From NCBI GenBank assembly GCA_032717465.1, contig CM064715.1:34472382-34536381 (forward strand): 64,000 nucleotides of DNA. Reading direction: 5' to 3'. The notes beneath the pieces were generated by a model. It was not told the origin of the DNA, made no database searches, and was given only the letters and a program-made list of their open reading frames with translations. Below, one piece after another: positions 22,900-37,201 of the stretch (its first letter is position 1; the number at the start of each line of letters is the position of its first letter). Made by a program: the position numbers and the translations under genes. The stretch comes from Coenobita brevimanus. Taxonomy: Eukaryota; Arthropoda; Malacostraca; Decapoda; Coenobitidae.

Positions 22900-24848
22900 A
22901 TTCCTCCTTTTCAGGCGCCATTCACCCGTGTGTTGGTGGATATTGTGGGCCCTATTCCTAAGACTTCTTCAGGATTTTCTTATGTGTTGACCCTGATTGA
23001 TATGGCTACTCGTTATCCTGAAGCCATTCCACTAAGAAATATCTCAGCAAAGAACGTGGTTAAGGAAATGCTGGGGTTCTTCACCAAGTTTGATCTACCC
23101 AAGGGAGTACAGTCAGACCGGGGAAGTAATTTCATGTCAAATGTTTTCAAGCAGTCTCTGAAAGAGTTGGGTATCACCCAGATCACGTCTTCAGCTTACC
23201 ATCCCTAGACCCAAGGAGCGTTGGAGAGAGATCATCAAACACTCAAATCGATGCTCAAGAAATACTGTTTGGATCAGAAAGACTGGGATAAAGGTCTTCC
23301 ATTCGTTGTATTTGCCGCAAGAGAATCTCCAAATGAATCACTGGGCTTCTCATCCTTTGAACTACTGTTTGGCCATGAAGTAAGAGGACCCCTTAAGCTA
23401 CTCAAGGAATGCTGGCTGTCAGAGGAAGATGACGTCAACCTGCTGGAGTATGTGTTGAAGTTCAAAGAACGGCTGTCCACTGCTTTAAGGCTGGCGAGAG
23501 AGAATTTAGGAGCTGCTCAGGAGAAGATGAAGACTTGGTATGATAAGAAGTCCAGGTTACGCCACTTTCAGGTTTTCATTCTGCTACCTCTGCAACCTCT
23601 TCAGGCCAAGTTTAAGAAGAAACTCAGTGATGTCAACTATGTCATCGCCATACCAGATCGTAGAAAGAATACGCAACTTTGTCACATCAACATGCTAAAG
23701 TTATATCACAGGCGGGACGAAAATAACCCAGTCTGCCCTGTAGCTGTTCCACCCGAGTCTGCAAGTGAAGTTCTCCCATGCAGCTTGAGCCTGAGTGATA
23801 GTTTGGGGAAGAATCCTGATATCATGAATAATCTCCAGACTAAGCTTTCTCATCTAGCTCCCCAGGAAAGGCAGGAGTTTTCGGCATTACTGCAGGAGTA
23901 CGCGCAAGTGTTCCGTGCCACTCCAGGAAGAACCACTGTGTTGATGCATGATGTCGATGTTGGAGACGCAAAGCCAATTAAACTGCCTCCTTACCGTGTG
24001 AACCCAGTGAAAGTTCCTCTCATCCAGGAGGAGCTTGGCTACCTGTTGGACCACAAGATGACTGAGCCCTGTCAGAGCGAGTGGAGTTCTCCTGTCACTC
24101 TAGTCCCTAAGCCAGGTGGGTCACAGCGTCTTTGCATCGACTATAGACGTGTTAATCAGATAACCAAAACAGACACTTACCCTCTCCCTCGCGTGGAAGA
24201 TTGCATAGACAAGATCGGAAACGCTAGGTACATAAGTAAGTTTGATTTCTTAAAGAGATACTGGCAAATACCTATGACTGAACGTGCTAGGGAGATCTCA
24301 TGTTTTGTAACACTAGGAAAGACTTTTGCATGTTCTGTAATGCCATATGGTATGAAGAATGCACCAGCCACTTTTCAGAAGCTCATGAATCTTGTAACAG
24401 AGGGTTTGGCAGGGTGTGTTGTTTATATTGATGATGTATTAATCTTCAGTGACAACTGGAAACATCACCTATGCCATGTCAGTAAATTTCTTGAGCGTTT
24501 AGTTCAGGCTAATCTTGTAGCTAATTTATCAAAGTGTGAGTTTGGTCAAGCTAAATTTCAGTACCTTGGGTACGTAATTGGTGATGGACATGTTGCACCA
24601 CCAGGCTCTAAGGTTCAGGTTATAAGTGATCTTCCCAGACCTAAAAGTAGGAAAGAGCTACAAAGATTTTTGGGAATGGTAGGTTATTACAGGAGATTTG
24701 TTCTTAACTTTTCTATTCTTGTATCACCACTTACAGACCTACTGAAAAAGGGAGTTAAATTTGTTTGGACCGATAACTGTGAATCCTCTTTCACCAAACT
24801 TAAAGCTATTCTATTAAGTCAGCCAGTGCTCGCTACTATAAAATTTTG

Positions 24849-24849
<1 letters not shown>
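22900..24849 (+). pseudogene. Integrase core and reverse transcriptase, copy 2
   Basis: The shared TAG after YHP is at 23206-23208. From 23221 the frame is open through the rest of integrase and the entire RT to the truncation point. The catalytic YIDD is at 24424-24435. A private change gives FDFLKRYWQIP in place of FDLLKGYWQIP. The frame runs on into (TA)n as a Tyr-Ile repeat and into satellite, ending at 24996; that extension is meaningless. Confidence 0.9.
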
Positions 24850-24918
<69 letters not shown>

Positions 24919-26195
24919 TCATCAGGAACCGTATATTTTGAACCAAGTAATGTTCATATACTATGTATCGGTAAGGCTATGTCTTTTTTTTCCTAATAAT
25001 ATATATCTGATAAAGAACACCTAAATAATTATCAATTAAACAATGTATTTACTTTCTGAGTGATTGTACCTTTGTTAATATGGATAACATTATCTCACTA
25101 AGCATAATAATGGATAAATATTCAATTTGTATAATTTAATCAGGAGGCTCAAATTAGCACTTAAAGCCCAATTTATACATATGAGAAAAACATCCGTTTC
25201 ATCCCTAAACTCGAAGGTTATTAAACGTCTCCACCCAAAGGAAATTCTTTGGGTTTAAACCCGTCAAATGAGTTTCTTTACCTCTAAATCGATTTCATCC
25301 TACATTTTACCTCATTTAGCCTTCTTACTGATTTTTTTCTCCTAGGTGGTATCTTTTCTCCCTGTAATATTTTCTGAATATTAGATGCGATTTCGAATGT
25401 TTATCAGCTAATTATGTGGACAGTTTTTTTAAGTTTCATATTTAGGTCATTCGCCCACAATTATGCTTTTTTACTATCATTCCACTATAAAAGTTTTGAA
25501 TTACTAATAGAAGGCTTGTTTTTACCGTAACAATAGAAAAAATTTCTTTATCCTGAATCTCTCACTGCATATGAAAATAAAAGTCACAAATGACCCTAAT
25601 CCGAACGTACAAATCCAATCTCGGGACGATATTAAAACAGTACATCGAGTGTTTCATCAACCTTCATTTTTGAAGTTGTCATGCCCAATATTTCCACGTA
25701 ATTTATTGTATGTCTATGTATTGCTTTAGTCTTCATACTTTCTTGCGAGAGAAAAGAAAACCGTTGTTTTTCAAAATTTACCGCTTGTCTCGGAGACCCC
25801 CCACATCAATCAAAACTTTTTCTTCACTTCAGTAGTAATCTCTTTTAATTGTGAATCGATTTCTCGTTATATGTTTACTAAATGTGATTTTTTTTCATGC
25901 TCAGGATTGTCGTAAGTTTTAAAAGTAATTAGGTGGTTTTCCCAAAAAGTTCTGAGTACAGTTATTGAAAATGTATATTTAGCGATTACTCCAAAAAAAA
26001 AAAAAAAAAAAAGTTTATACCTCGAAAACTCCCGTAAAACATGTTTGAACTTCCCCCAAACCGGATACTATTAGCCGTATCTAGTTCACAATTAGTCAAA
26101 CATTTTATCCATGAAATCACAAGTGAGTTGAATAAAAAATTGAAATACATTGTTAATCTGAACACCACAGTCAAAAGATTACATCAACGGTCGGG
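24850..26195 (+). repeat. Spacer 2: (TA)n then background satellite
   Basis: (TA)n covers 24850-24916, followed by one satellite unit to about 26195. The sequence is nearly the same as spacer 1. Small differences include 'catcaggaacc' for 'tatccggaacc' at the start and a changed A-run length near 25992. Confidence 0.85.
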
Positions 26196-27070
<875 letters not shown>

Positions 27071-27821
27071 TTTACATACCCTATGATTTCATCATCCTTT
27101 GTATAATTCTAACGTACAGTATGCTGCATGTTAGATCACGAGCGTTCTACCCCACTCCCCCCTTCTCCCCTTATAGTAGAGTAAGTCGTTCTTTCTGTTG
27201 TTCAAAGCAGGAGTGCCAACTCTTTGTCCCCTATGGCTTCATTTGCGCGTCCTTCTTACAAGTTGTATCAAGCTCTCCCGGCCCCTATATAATGAGCTCA
27301 GTCTCTACATTAATTGCCACTTAGATCTACTCCTCATTTTGTTCACATCTCTGTCCTCCCCTGTAGTTATTATTATTTTTGTGAGTGCTCAGGAAGTCTC
27401 CAACCATCTAGCTGCTGTGTAATTTGAGTATAAGTGTTATTACATTTTTTTCTGTTACTGTATATCATAAGGTGTTAATTCGTAGGCCTGGTAAGGTTTT
27501 TGTGATTAATGTAAAGTTTTATTGTCAGCCAGTGGTAATAATATTTAGTATCTGTAATAATATATCTTGCATTAACTGAGCATTATCCGGTTTTCTCATT
27601 TTATCAGGGCTGACTTAGATAAGTTTACACTTGCTAATTTCGTGTTAATAGCGGATATTGCAGTTAACCATATGTTTGACCTGTTTTGGCCATTACATTA
27701 TCCTTCTGAGTCCAGAATGTTTAGTTGTTAGTTTGAGCATTAAACTTTAACTTGTAATTTTACTTAACTCTTTTGTTTTGAACCTGGAACTTTCCGGGAC
27801 AGTTTTCTCTGTTCCATAACA
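27071..27821 (+). repeat. 5' LTR, copy 3
   Basis: About 751 bp, with the TATA box at 27286-27292. It shares 'ctctacatt' and 'aggcctggtaagg' with the 5' LTR of copy 6, where copies 2, 4 and 5 have 'ctctgcatt' and 'aggcttggtaatg'. Confidence 0.85.
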
Positions 27822-27902
27822 TAAATTTGGCGACCTCTTATCAGGATATTCAGGATATTATCATAAGGATATTGCTTGATATTTTGTGACTGTGATTTAT
27901 TC

Positions 27903-29000
27903 ATGATGTCTACTATTACTACGCTTGATGAGGCCAAAGATTTTTTGTCATGTGCAAACAGTGTGTGATTTAGAAAACAGAACAAAGAATGAACTTAAGC
28001 TTGTTGCTCAACAATTGGGAATTGCTGTTCGCTCTCATCATTCTAAAGATCAAATTGTTGACATGATTAATGAAAGCTTGTTTAATGCAGATTGAAATAG
28101 CTAAGTTACAGCTAGCCCTGCAGGAGGCTCGTGCTAAGGAGGCTGAATTTCAGGCCCGTGCTAAGGAGGATGAGTTTCAGGCAAAAGCTAAGTAGGTTGA
28201 GTTTCAGGCACGTGCTAAGGAGGCTGAGGCACAAGTTGAAATTGCTAGGATTCAGGCAGACCATGAGTATCGCATGAAACAAGGTGGAACTGGATCATCT
28301 AGCTCTGATGATTTTGATGTGGCTAAAAATGTTAAACTTGTCCCTCCTTTTAATGAATCTGATTTAACAAAGTATTTTCAGTTGTTTGAGAGGGTAGCTA
28401 CAGGTTTTAATTGGCCAAAAAGTATTGGCCAGTACTCCTTCAAACTGTTCTCACCGGTAAAGCTCAAGTAACTTATGCATCTTTGCCTCAGGATCAATCT
28501 CATAATTATGATGTAGTTAAGAGCTTGATTCTTCAGGCCTATGAGCTTGTTCCTGAAGCCTATAGAGTAAAATTTAGGACAACTTATAAGCAAGATAAGC
28601 AATCCCATGTTGAGTATGCAAAAATCAAAGAAGATCTGTTAGAGCAGTGGTTAAATTCTAAGAAAGTGGATTCTGATCTTGGTAAATTTAAGCAGATTAT
28701 TTTGCTGAGAGACTTCAAAAGGTGTATTAATAATGATGTAAGCCTATATCTTGATGAGAGAAGAATAGATAATTTGTCTGATGCGGCAGTTTTAGCTGAT
28801 GAATATGTTCTCACAAGAGATATTCTAGAGAAAAAAGGAAAAGCAAAGTACGTTGCCTCTACTCAGAGTACATGTAACAGGGAAGAGAATAGAGATGATG
28901 TTTTTCAGGAAGTAAATACCAGCTCCACCTCTAGATTTCAGAAAAGTAAATGTAGTTATTGTAGTAAGCTTGGCCGTTTCAGGAGACAGCGTGATGTGAA
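27903..29000 (+). pseudogene. Gag with SCAN-like capsid, copy 3
   Basis: The N-terminal breaks shared with copies 2-6 are present, as is the indel before the 'caaaaagtattgg' site shared with copy 2. Near 28843 this copy has one more A than the others ('ggaaaagc' versus 'ggaaagc'). As a result the frame from 28411 stays open from the capsid through the Arg-altered zinc knuckle and into the protease. This is probably the ancestral length of that A-run. Private substitutions include SDLGKFKQI for SDFGKFKQM. Confidence 0.82.
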
Positions 29001-30087
29001 CAAAAAGGAGTCTTTAAATATTCAGTCAATTGGTCTAGTGTCCACCCTTGAGAGTTCCCAGAATTCTTTAACTGAGTTAACTGAACCTGCTTTGAGGGGT
29101 AAATTAAATTTTCATGATGAAGCTCCTCTTTGGAGCAGTAACGTGGGTGACACTCTCAAGAGTTCATTTGCTAATTTCCTGTCTGCTGGATTTGTCAGTC
29201 CTCTGGACAGTAATGACAGGAAATCAGTTCAAATATATCGTGATACAGGTGCTTGCCAATCCCTTATGCTGATCATTGTTTTAGGCTCTAATGTTAATTC
29301 CTCTGATGAAACTGTAATCTTACAAGGTGTAGGGAATAATTACTTCTCTGTCCCTCTGTGCAGAGTGAATTTAGAGTCTGGTTTTGTTAATGGTTCCGTT
29401 AAGGCTGGATTGGTTGAGACACTCCCAATGTCAGGTGTAACTTTCTAACTTGGAAATGATATTGGTGGAAGTCAAGTGTGTCCAGCTCCTCAATTGTCTA
29501 GTGAGCCAGTGGCTGCGGCCCAGGATTGTGATGTCCCTGATGTGTTCTCTGCATGTGCTGTCACTAGGGCTAAGTCTGGTGACTTAGAGGATAATGATGA
29601 TGATGTTATCCTAGATGACACTTTTCTTGCTAATTTGGACCACTCACCAGATGAGGCAGTACCCCTTAGTGCTGAAAATTTGTCTCGTCAAGAGTTGGTT
29701 GAGTTGCAGGTTGCTGACCCTGAGTTGAAAGGTCTAGCTAACTCTGCTTACAGTGAAGAAGAGTCAGCCGGTGCTTCTACTTGTTATTATATAAAGTCAG
29801 GAGTACTTATGAGGAAGTGGAGACCCTCAACAGCATCAGCCGACTGTGAACGGGAGGTTGTACACCAAGTTGTCATCCCTCGTGTTTGTAGGCAGGATAT
29901 CATTAGAGTGGCTCATGATTCCAGTTTGGCAGGACACCTTGGAGTGAGGAAGACTGTGGCACGCATTTTGATACACTTCTACTGGCCAGGTATCTTCAGA
30001 GATGTTTCCTGGTATTGTAAGTCTTGTCACACCTGTCAAGTTGTGGGGAAGTGTAATCAGACAGAAAAGGTTGCACCTCTACTTCCC
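29001..30087 (+). pseudogene. Protease and integrase zinc domain, copy 3
   Basis: The protease carries DTGA but ends at a TAA (29446-29448) in place of a Leu codon, just before the LLGNDIG-type motif. The same stop occurs in copies 4 and 5 and not in 1, 2 and 6. The frame resumes at 29476 and covers the integrase HHCC domain. Confidence 0.85.
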
Positions 30088-32036
30088 CATTCCTCCTTTT
30101 CAGGCGCCATTCACCCGTGTGTTGGTGGATATTGTGGGCCCTATTCCTAAGACTTCTTCAGGATTTTCTTATGTGTTGACCCTGATTGATATGGCTACTC
30201 GTTATCCTGAAGCCATTCCACTAAGAAATATCTCAGCAAAGAACGTGGTTAAGGAAATGCTGGGGTTCTTCACCAAGTTTGATCTACCCAAGGGAGTACA
30301 GTCAGACCGGGGAAGTAATTTCATGTCAAATGTTTTCAAGCAGTCTCTGAAAGAGTTGGGTATCACCCAGATCACGTCTTCAGCTTACCATCCCTAGACC
30401 CAAGGAGCGTTGGAGAGAGATCATCAAACACTCAAATCGATGCTCAAGAAATACTGTTTGGATCAGAAAGACTGGGATAAAGGTCTTCCATTCGTTGTAT
30501 TTGCCGCAAGAGAATCTCCAAATGAATCACTGGGCTTCTCATCCTTTGAACTACTGTTTGGCCATGTAGTAAGAGGACCCCTTAAGCTACTCAAGGAATG
30601 CTGGCTGTCAGAGGAAGATGACGTCAACCTGCTGGAGTATGTGTTGAAGTTCAAAGAACGGCTGTCCACTGCTTTAAGGCTGGCGAGAGAGAATTTAGGA
30701 GCTGCTCAGGAGAAGATGAAGACTTGGTATGATAAGAAGTCCAGGTTACGCCACTTTCAGGTTTTCATTCTGCTACCTCTGCAACCTCTTCAGACCAAGT
30801 TTAAGAAGAAACTCAGTGATGTCAACTATGTCATCGCCATACCAGATCGTAGAAAGAATACGCAACTTTGTCACATCAACATGCTAAAGTTATATCACAG
30901 GCGGGACGAAAATAACCCAGTCTGCCCTGTAGCTGTTCCACCCGAGTCTGCAAGTGAAGTTCTCCCATGCAGCTTGAGCCTTAGTGATAGTTTGGGGAAG
31001 AATCCTGATATCATGAATGATCTCCAGACTAAGCTTTCTCATCTAGCTCCCCAGGAAAGGCAGGAGTTTTCGGCATTACTGTAGGAGTACGCGCAAGTGT
31101 TCCGTGCCACTCCAGGAAGAACCACTGTGTTGATGCATGATGTCGATGTTGGAGACGCAAAGCCAATTAAACTGCCTCCTTACCGTGTGAACCCAGTGAA
31201 AGTTCCTCTCATCCAGAAGGAGCTTGGCTACCTGTTGGACCACAAGATGACTGAGCCCTGTCAGAGCGAGTGGAGTTCTCCTGTCACTCTAGTCCCTAAG
31301 CCAGGTGGGTCACAGCGTCTTTGCATCGACTATAGACGTGTTAATCAGATAACCAAAACAGACACTTACCCTCTCCCTCGCGTGGAAGATTGCATAGACA
31401 AGATCGGAAACGCTAGGTACATAAGTAAGTTTGATTTGTTAAAGGGATACTGGCAAATACCTATGACTGAACGTGCTAGGGAGATCTCATGTTTTGTAAC
31501 ACTAGGAAAGACTTTTGCATGTTCTGTAATGCCATATGGTATGAAGAATGCACCAGCCACTTTTCAGAAGCTCATGAATCTTGTAACAGAGGGTTTGGCA
31601 GGGTGTGTTGTTTATATTGATGATGTATCAATCTTCAGTGACAACTGGAAAGATCACCTATGCCATTTCAGTAAATTTCTTGAGCGTTTAGTTCAGGCTA
31701 ATCTTGTAGCTAATTTATCAAAGTGTGAGTTTGGTCAAGCTAAATTTCAGTACCTTGGGTACGTAATTGGTGATGGACATGTTGCACCACCAGGCTCTAA
31801 GGTTCAGGTTATAAGTGATCTTCCCAGACCTAAAAGTAGGAAAGAGCTACAAAGATTTTTGGGAATGGTAGGTTATTACAGGAGATTTGTTCTTAACTTT
31901 TCTGTTCTTGTATCACCACTTACAGACCTACTGAAAAGGGGAGTTAAATTTGTTTGGACCGATAACTGTGAATCCTCTTTCACCAAACTTAAAGCTATTC
32001 TATTAAGTCAGCCAGTGCTCGCTACTCCAAATTTTG

Positions 32037-32037
<1 letters not shown>
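30088..32037 (+). pseudogene. Integrase core and reverse transcriptase, copy 3
   Basis: The shared TAG is at 30395-30397. A second TAG at 31082-31084 (CAG in copies 1, 2, 4 and 5) separates integrase from RT and is shared only with copy 6. The RT is open from 31097 to the truncation, with YIDD at 31613-31624 followed by Val-Ser in place of Val-Leu. GHVVRG replaces the GHEVRG of copies 1, 2 and 6. Confidence 0.9.
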
Positions 32038-32104
<67 letters not shown>

Positions 32105-33385
32105 TTATCAGGAACGGTATATTTTGAACCAAGTAATGTTCATATACTATGTATCGGTAAGGCTATGTCTTTTTTTTCCTAATAATATATACCTGATAAA
32201 GAACACCTAAATAATTATCAATTAAACAATGCATTTACTTTCTGAGTGATTGTACCTTTGTTAATATGGATAACATATTTTCTCACTAAGCATAATAATG
32301 GATAAATATTCAATTTGTATAATTTAATCAGGAGGCTCAAATTAGTACTTAAAGCCCAATTTATACATATGAGAAAAACATCCGTTTCATCCCTAAACTC
32401 GAAGGTTATTAAACGTCTCCACCCATAGGAAATTCTTTGGGTTTAAACCCGTCAAATGAGTTTCTTTACCTCTAAATCGATTTCATCCTACGTTTTACCT
32501 CATTTAGCCTTCTTACTGATTTTTTTCTCCTAGGTGGTATCTTTTCTCCCTGTAATATTTTCTGAATATTAGATGCGATTTCGAATGTTTATCAGCTAAT
32601 TATGTGGACAGTTTTTTTAAGTTTCATATTTAGGTCATTCGCCCACAATTATGCTTTTTTACTATCATTCCACTATAAAAGTTTTGAATTACTAATAGAA
32701 GGCTTGTTTTTACCGTAACAATAGAAAAGTTTTCTTTATCCTGAATCTCTCACTGCATATGAAATTAAAAGTCACAAATGATCCTAATCCGAACGTACAA
32801 ATCCAATCTCGGGACGATATTAAAACAGTACATCGAGTGTTTCATCAACCTTCATTTTTGAAGTTGTCATGCCCAATATTTCCACGTAATTTATTGTATG
32901 TCTATGTATTGCTTTAGTCTTCATACTTTCTTGCGAGAGAAAAGAAAACCGTTGTTTTTCAAAATTTACCGCTTGTCTCGGAGACCCCCCACATCAATCA
33001 AAACTTTTTCTTCACTTCAGTAGTAATCTCTTTTAATTGTGAATCGATTTCTCGTTATATGTTTACTAAATGTGATTTTTTTTCATGCTCAGGATTGTCG
33101 TAAGTTTTAAAAGTAATTATGTGGTTTTCCCAAAAAGTTCTGAGTACAGTTATTGAAAATGTATATTTAGCGATTACTCCAAAAAAAAAAAAAAAAAAAA
33201 GTTTATACCTCGAAAACTCCCGTAAAACATGTTTGAACTTCCCCCAAACCGGATACTATTAGCTGTATCTAGTTCACGATTAGTCAAACATTTTATCCAT
33301 GAAATCACAAGTGAGTTGAATAAAAAATTGAAATACATTGTTAATCTGAACACCATAGTCAAAAGATTACATCAACGGTCGGGAA
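32038..33385 (+). repeat. Spacer 3: (TA)n then background satellite
   Basis: (TA)n covers 32038-32103, then one satellite unit to about 33385. A short insertion ('aacatattttctc' for 'aacattatctc') near 32274 is private to this spacer. Confidence 0.85.
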
Positions 33386-33583
33386 ACACACACACAGATA
33401 TATAGACAGATAGATAGATAGATATAGATATATATAGTTGTATAGATAGATAGATATAGATATATATAGTTGTATAGATAGATAGATATAGATATATACA
33501 GTTGTATAGATAGATAGATATAGATATATATAGTTGTATCGATAGATAGATAGATAGATAGATAGATGGATAGATATCGATAT

Positions 33584-33641
<58 letters not shown>

Positions 33642-34097
33642 ACATAGACAGATAGATAGGTAGAGAGATGGATAGATGAATAGATATCGATATACAGATA
33701 GAGATAGATAGATATAAATATAGATATAGATAGATAAATAGATAGATAGACAGAGATATATATAGATATAGATAGAAAGATATATAGATACAGATAGATA
33801 GACAGATAGATATAGATATAGAGAGATATAGATATAGATATAGATATACATATATATATATAAAATATTTATATTTTATTTCTGTCTATATCTATATCTA
33901 TCTATCTGTCCCTCTATCTTTCGATTTATCTATAGATAATTAGATTGATATCGATACAGATATAGATATAGATAGATAGATAGATAGATAGACAGATAGA
34001 TAGATTGATAGAGAGAAATATAGATAAATATATAAAATATATATATATATAAAATTATAGATAGAAAGATAGACTGACAGATAGATGGATAGATAAA

Positions 34098-34179
<82 letters not shown>

Positions 34180-34184
34180 TTATA
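33386..34184. repeat. Spacer 3: GATA/TATC, GA and TA microsatellite block
   Basis: It has four 'agttgtata'-type units, a short (GA)n and interrupted (TA)n. Microsatellite lengths differ from the other spacers while the order of subrepeats is the same. Confidence 0.9.
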
Positions 34185-34935
34185 TTTACATACCCTATGA
34201 TTTCATCATCCTTTGTATAATTCTAACGTACAGTATGCTGCATGTTTGATCACGAGCGTTCTACCTCACTCCCCCCTTCTCCCCTTATAGTAGAGTAAGT
34301 CGTTCTTTCTGTTGTTCAAAGCAGGAGTGCCAACTCTTTGTCCCCTATGGCTTCATTTGCGCGTCCTTCTTACAAGTTGTATCAAGCTCTCCCGGCCCCT
34401 ATATAATGAGCTCAGTCTCTGCATTAATTGCCACTTAGATCTACTCCTCATTTTGTTCACATCTCTGTCCTCCCCTGTAGTTATTATTATTTTTGTGAGT
34501 GCTCAGGAAGTCTCCAACCATCTAGCTGCTGTGGAATTTGAGAATAAGTGTTATTACATTTTTTTCTGTTACTGTATATCATAAGGTGTTAATTCGTAGG
34601 CTTGGTAATGTTTTTGTGATTAATGTAAAGTTTTATTGTCAGCCAGTGGTAATTATATTTAGTATCTGTAATAATATATCTTGCATTAACTGAGCATTAT
34701 CCGGTTTTCTCATTTTATCAGGGCTGACTTAGATAAGTTTACACTTGCTAATTTCGTGTTAATAGCGGATATTGCAGTTCTCCATATGTTTGACCTGTTT
34801 TGGCCATTACATTATCCTTCTGAGTCCAGAATGTTTAGTTGTTAGTTTGAGCATTAAACTTTAACTTGTTATTTTACTTAACTCTTTTGTTTTGAACCTG
34901 GAACTTTCCGGGACAGTTTTCTCTGTTCCATAACA
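34185..34935 (+). repeat. 5' LTR, copy 4
   Basis: About 751 bp with the TATA box at 34400-34406. It is otherwise close to the copy 2 and copy 5 LTRs. In the gag leader that follows, two bases are missing near 35093 ('aaaacaacaaag' for 'aaaacagaacaaag'). Confidence 0.85.
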
Positions 34936-35016
34936 TAAATTTGGCGACCTCTTATCAGGATATTCAGGATATTATCATAAGGATATTGCTTGATATTTTG
35001 TGACTGTGATTTATTC

Positions 35017-36027
35017 ATGATGTCTACTATTACTACGCTTGATGAAGCCAAAGATTTTTTGTCATGTGCAAACAGTGTGTGATGTAGAAAACAACAAAGA
35101 ATGAACTTAAGCTTGTTGCTCAACAATTGGGAATTGCTGTTCGCTCTCATCATTCTAAAGATCAAATTGTTGACATGATTAATGAAAGCTTGTTTAATGC
35201 AGATTGAAATAGCTAAGTTACAGCTAGCCCTGCAGGAGGCTCGTGCTAAGGAGGCTGAATTTCAGGCCCGTGCTAAGGAGGATGAGTTTCAGGCAAAAGC
35301 TAAGTAGGTTGAGTTTCAGGCACGTGCTAAGGAGGCTGAGGCACAAGTTGAAATTGCTAGAATTCAGGCAGACCATGAGTATTGCATGAAACAAGGTGGA
35401 ACTGGATCATCTAGCTCTGATGATTTTGATGTGGCTAAAAATGTTAAACTTGTCCCTCCTTTTAATGAATCTGATTTAACAAAGTATTTTCAGTTGTTTG
35501 AGAGGGTAGCTACAGGTTTTAATTGGCCCAAAAAGTATTAGCCAGTACTCCTTCAAACTGTTCTCACCGGTAAAGCTCAAGTAACTTATGCATCTTTGCC
35601 TCAGGATCAATCTCATAATTATGATGTAGTTAAGAGCTTGATTCTTCAGGCCTATGAGCATGTTCCTGAAGCCTATAGAGTAAAATTTAGGACAACTTAT
35701 AAGCAAGATAAGCAATCCCATGTTGAGTATGCAAAAATCAAAGAAGATCTGTTAGAGCAGTGGTTAAATTCTAAGAATGTGGATTCTGATTTTGGTAAAT
35801 TTAAGCAGATGATTTTGCTGAGAGACTTCAAAAGGTGTATTAATAATGATGTAAGCCTATATCTTGATGAGAGAAGAATAGATAATTTGTCTGATGCGGC
35901 AGTTTTAGCTGATGAATATGTTCTCACAAGAGATATTCTAGAGAAAAAAGGAAAGCAAAGTACGTTGCCTCTACTCAGAGTACAGGTAACAGGGAAGAGA
36001 ATAAAGATGATGTTTTTCAGGAAGTAA
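35017..36027 (+). pseudogene. Gag with SCAN-like capsid, copy 4
   Basis: The shared N-terminal breaks are present. The 'cccaaaaagtatt' site keeps the frame that copies 2 and 3 have lost, but the next Trp codon is TAG (about 35538-35540), a private stop. The capsid block is open from 35596 to the shared frameshift. The zinc-knuckle relic has an extra base ('ctgcgttgatg') found in no other copy. Confidence 0.8.
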
Positions 36028-37201
36028 ATACCAGCTCCACCTCTAGATTTCAGAAAAGTAAATGTAGTTATTGTAGTAAGCTTGGCCGTTTCAGGAGACT
36101 GCGTTGATGTGAACAAAAAGGAGTCTTTAAATATTCAGTCAATTGGTCTAGTGTCCACCCTTGAGAGTTCCCAGAATTCTTTAACTGAGTTAACTGAACC
36201 TGCTTTGAGGGGTAAATTAAATTCTCATGATGAAGCTCCTCTTTGGAGCAGTAACGTGGGTGACACTCTCAAGAGTTCATTTGCTAATTTCCTGTCTGAT
36301 GGATTTGTCAGTCCTCTGGACAGTAATGACAGGAAATCAGTTCAAATATATCGTGATACAGGTGCTTGCCAATCCCTTATGCTGATCATTGTTTTAGGCT
36401 CTAATGTTAATTCCTCTGATGAAACTGTAATCTTACAAGGTGTAGGAAATAATTACTTCTCTGTCCCTCTGTGCAGAGTGAATTTAGAGTCTGGTTTTGT
36501 TAATGGTTCCGTTAAGGCTGGGTTGGTTGAGACACTCCCAATTTCAGGTGTAACTTTCTAACTTGGAAATGATATTGGTGGAAGTCAAGTGTGTCCAGCT
36601 CCTCAGTTGTCTAGTGAGCCAGTGGCTGCGGCCCAGGATTGTGATGTCCCTGATGTGTTCTCTGCATGTGCTGTCACTAGGGCTAAGTCTGGTGACTTAG
36701 AGGATAATGATGATGATGTTATCCTAGATGACACTTTTCTTGCTAATTTGGACCACTCACCAGATGAGGCAGTACCCCGTAGTGCTGAAAATTTGTCTCG
36801 TCAAGAGTTGGTTGAGTTGCAGGTTGCTGACCCTGAGTTGAAAGGTCTAGCTAAGTCTGCTTACAGTGAAGAAGAGTCAGCCGGTGCTTCTACTTGTTAT
36901 TATATAAAGTCAGGAGTACTTATGAGGAAGTGGAGACCCTCAACAGCATCAGCCAACTGTGAACGGGAGGTTGTACACCAAGTTGTCATCCCTCGTGTTT
37001 GTAGGCAGGATATCATTAGAGTGGCTCATGATTCCAGTTTGGCAGGACACCTTGGAGTGAGGAAGACTGTGGCACGCATTTTGATACACTTCTACTGGCC
37101 AGGTATCTTCAGAGATGTTTCCTGGTATTGTAAGTCTTGTCACACCTGTCAAGTTGTGGGGAAGTGTAATCAGACAGAAAAGGTTGCACCTCTACTTCCC
37201 C
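36028..37201 (+). pseudogene. Protease and integrase zinc domain, copy 4
   Basis: The protease frame is open from 36082 to the TAA at 36559-36561 shared with copies 3 and 5, and resumes at 36589 through the integrase HHCC domain. ANCEREVV is shared with copy 5. Confidence 0.85.

Larger units (their letters stand above)
19882..24849 (+). mobile_element. Gmr1-like Ty3/Gypsy copy 2, 3' truncated
   Basis: It comprises a 5' LTR, leader, gag, protease, integrase and RT, ending where (TA)n begins at 24850. The last bases before (TA)n ('ctactataaaattttgct') differ slightly from the 'ctactccaaattttgct' of the other copies. This copy has the longest uninterrupted integrase-RT block of the truncated copies, apart from the lesions shared by all. 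Confidence 0.92.
27071..32037 (+). mobile_element. Gmr1-like Ty3/Gypsy copy 3, 3' truncated
   Basis: It has the same extent as copy 2. This is the only copy in which the SCAN-like capsid, zinc-knuckle relic and protease start share one open frame. It also carries stops in the protease (29446-29448) and before the RT (31082-31084). Confidence 0.92.

Noticed and set aside
24850..24996. RT frame extending through (TA)n as a Tyr-Ile repeat into the satellite (also after copies 3-5)
   Set aside because: It is simply the RT frame running into a dinucleotide repeat with no stop; the length differs with repeat length and the tail is satellite. It is not a fusion protein.
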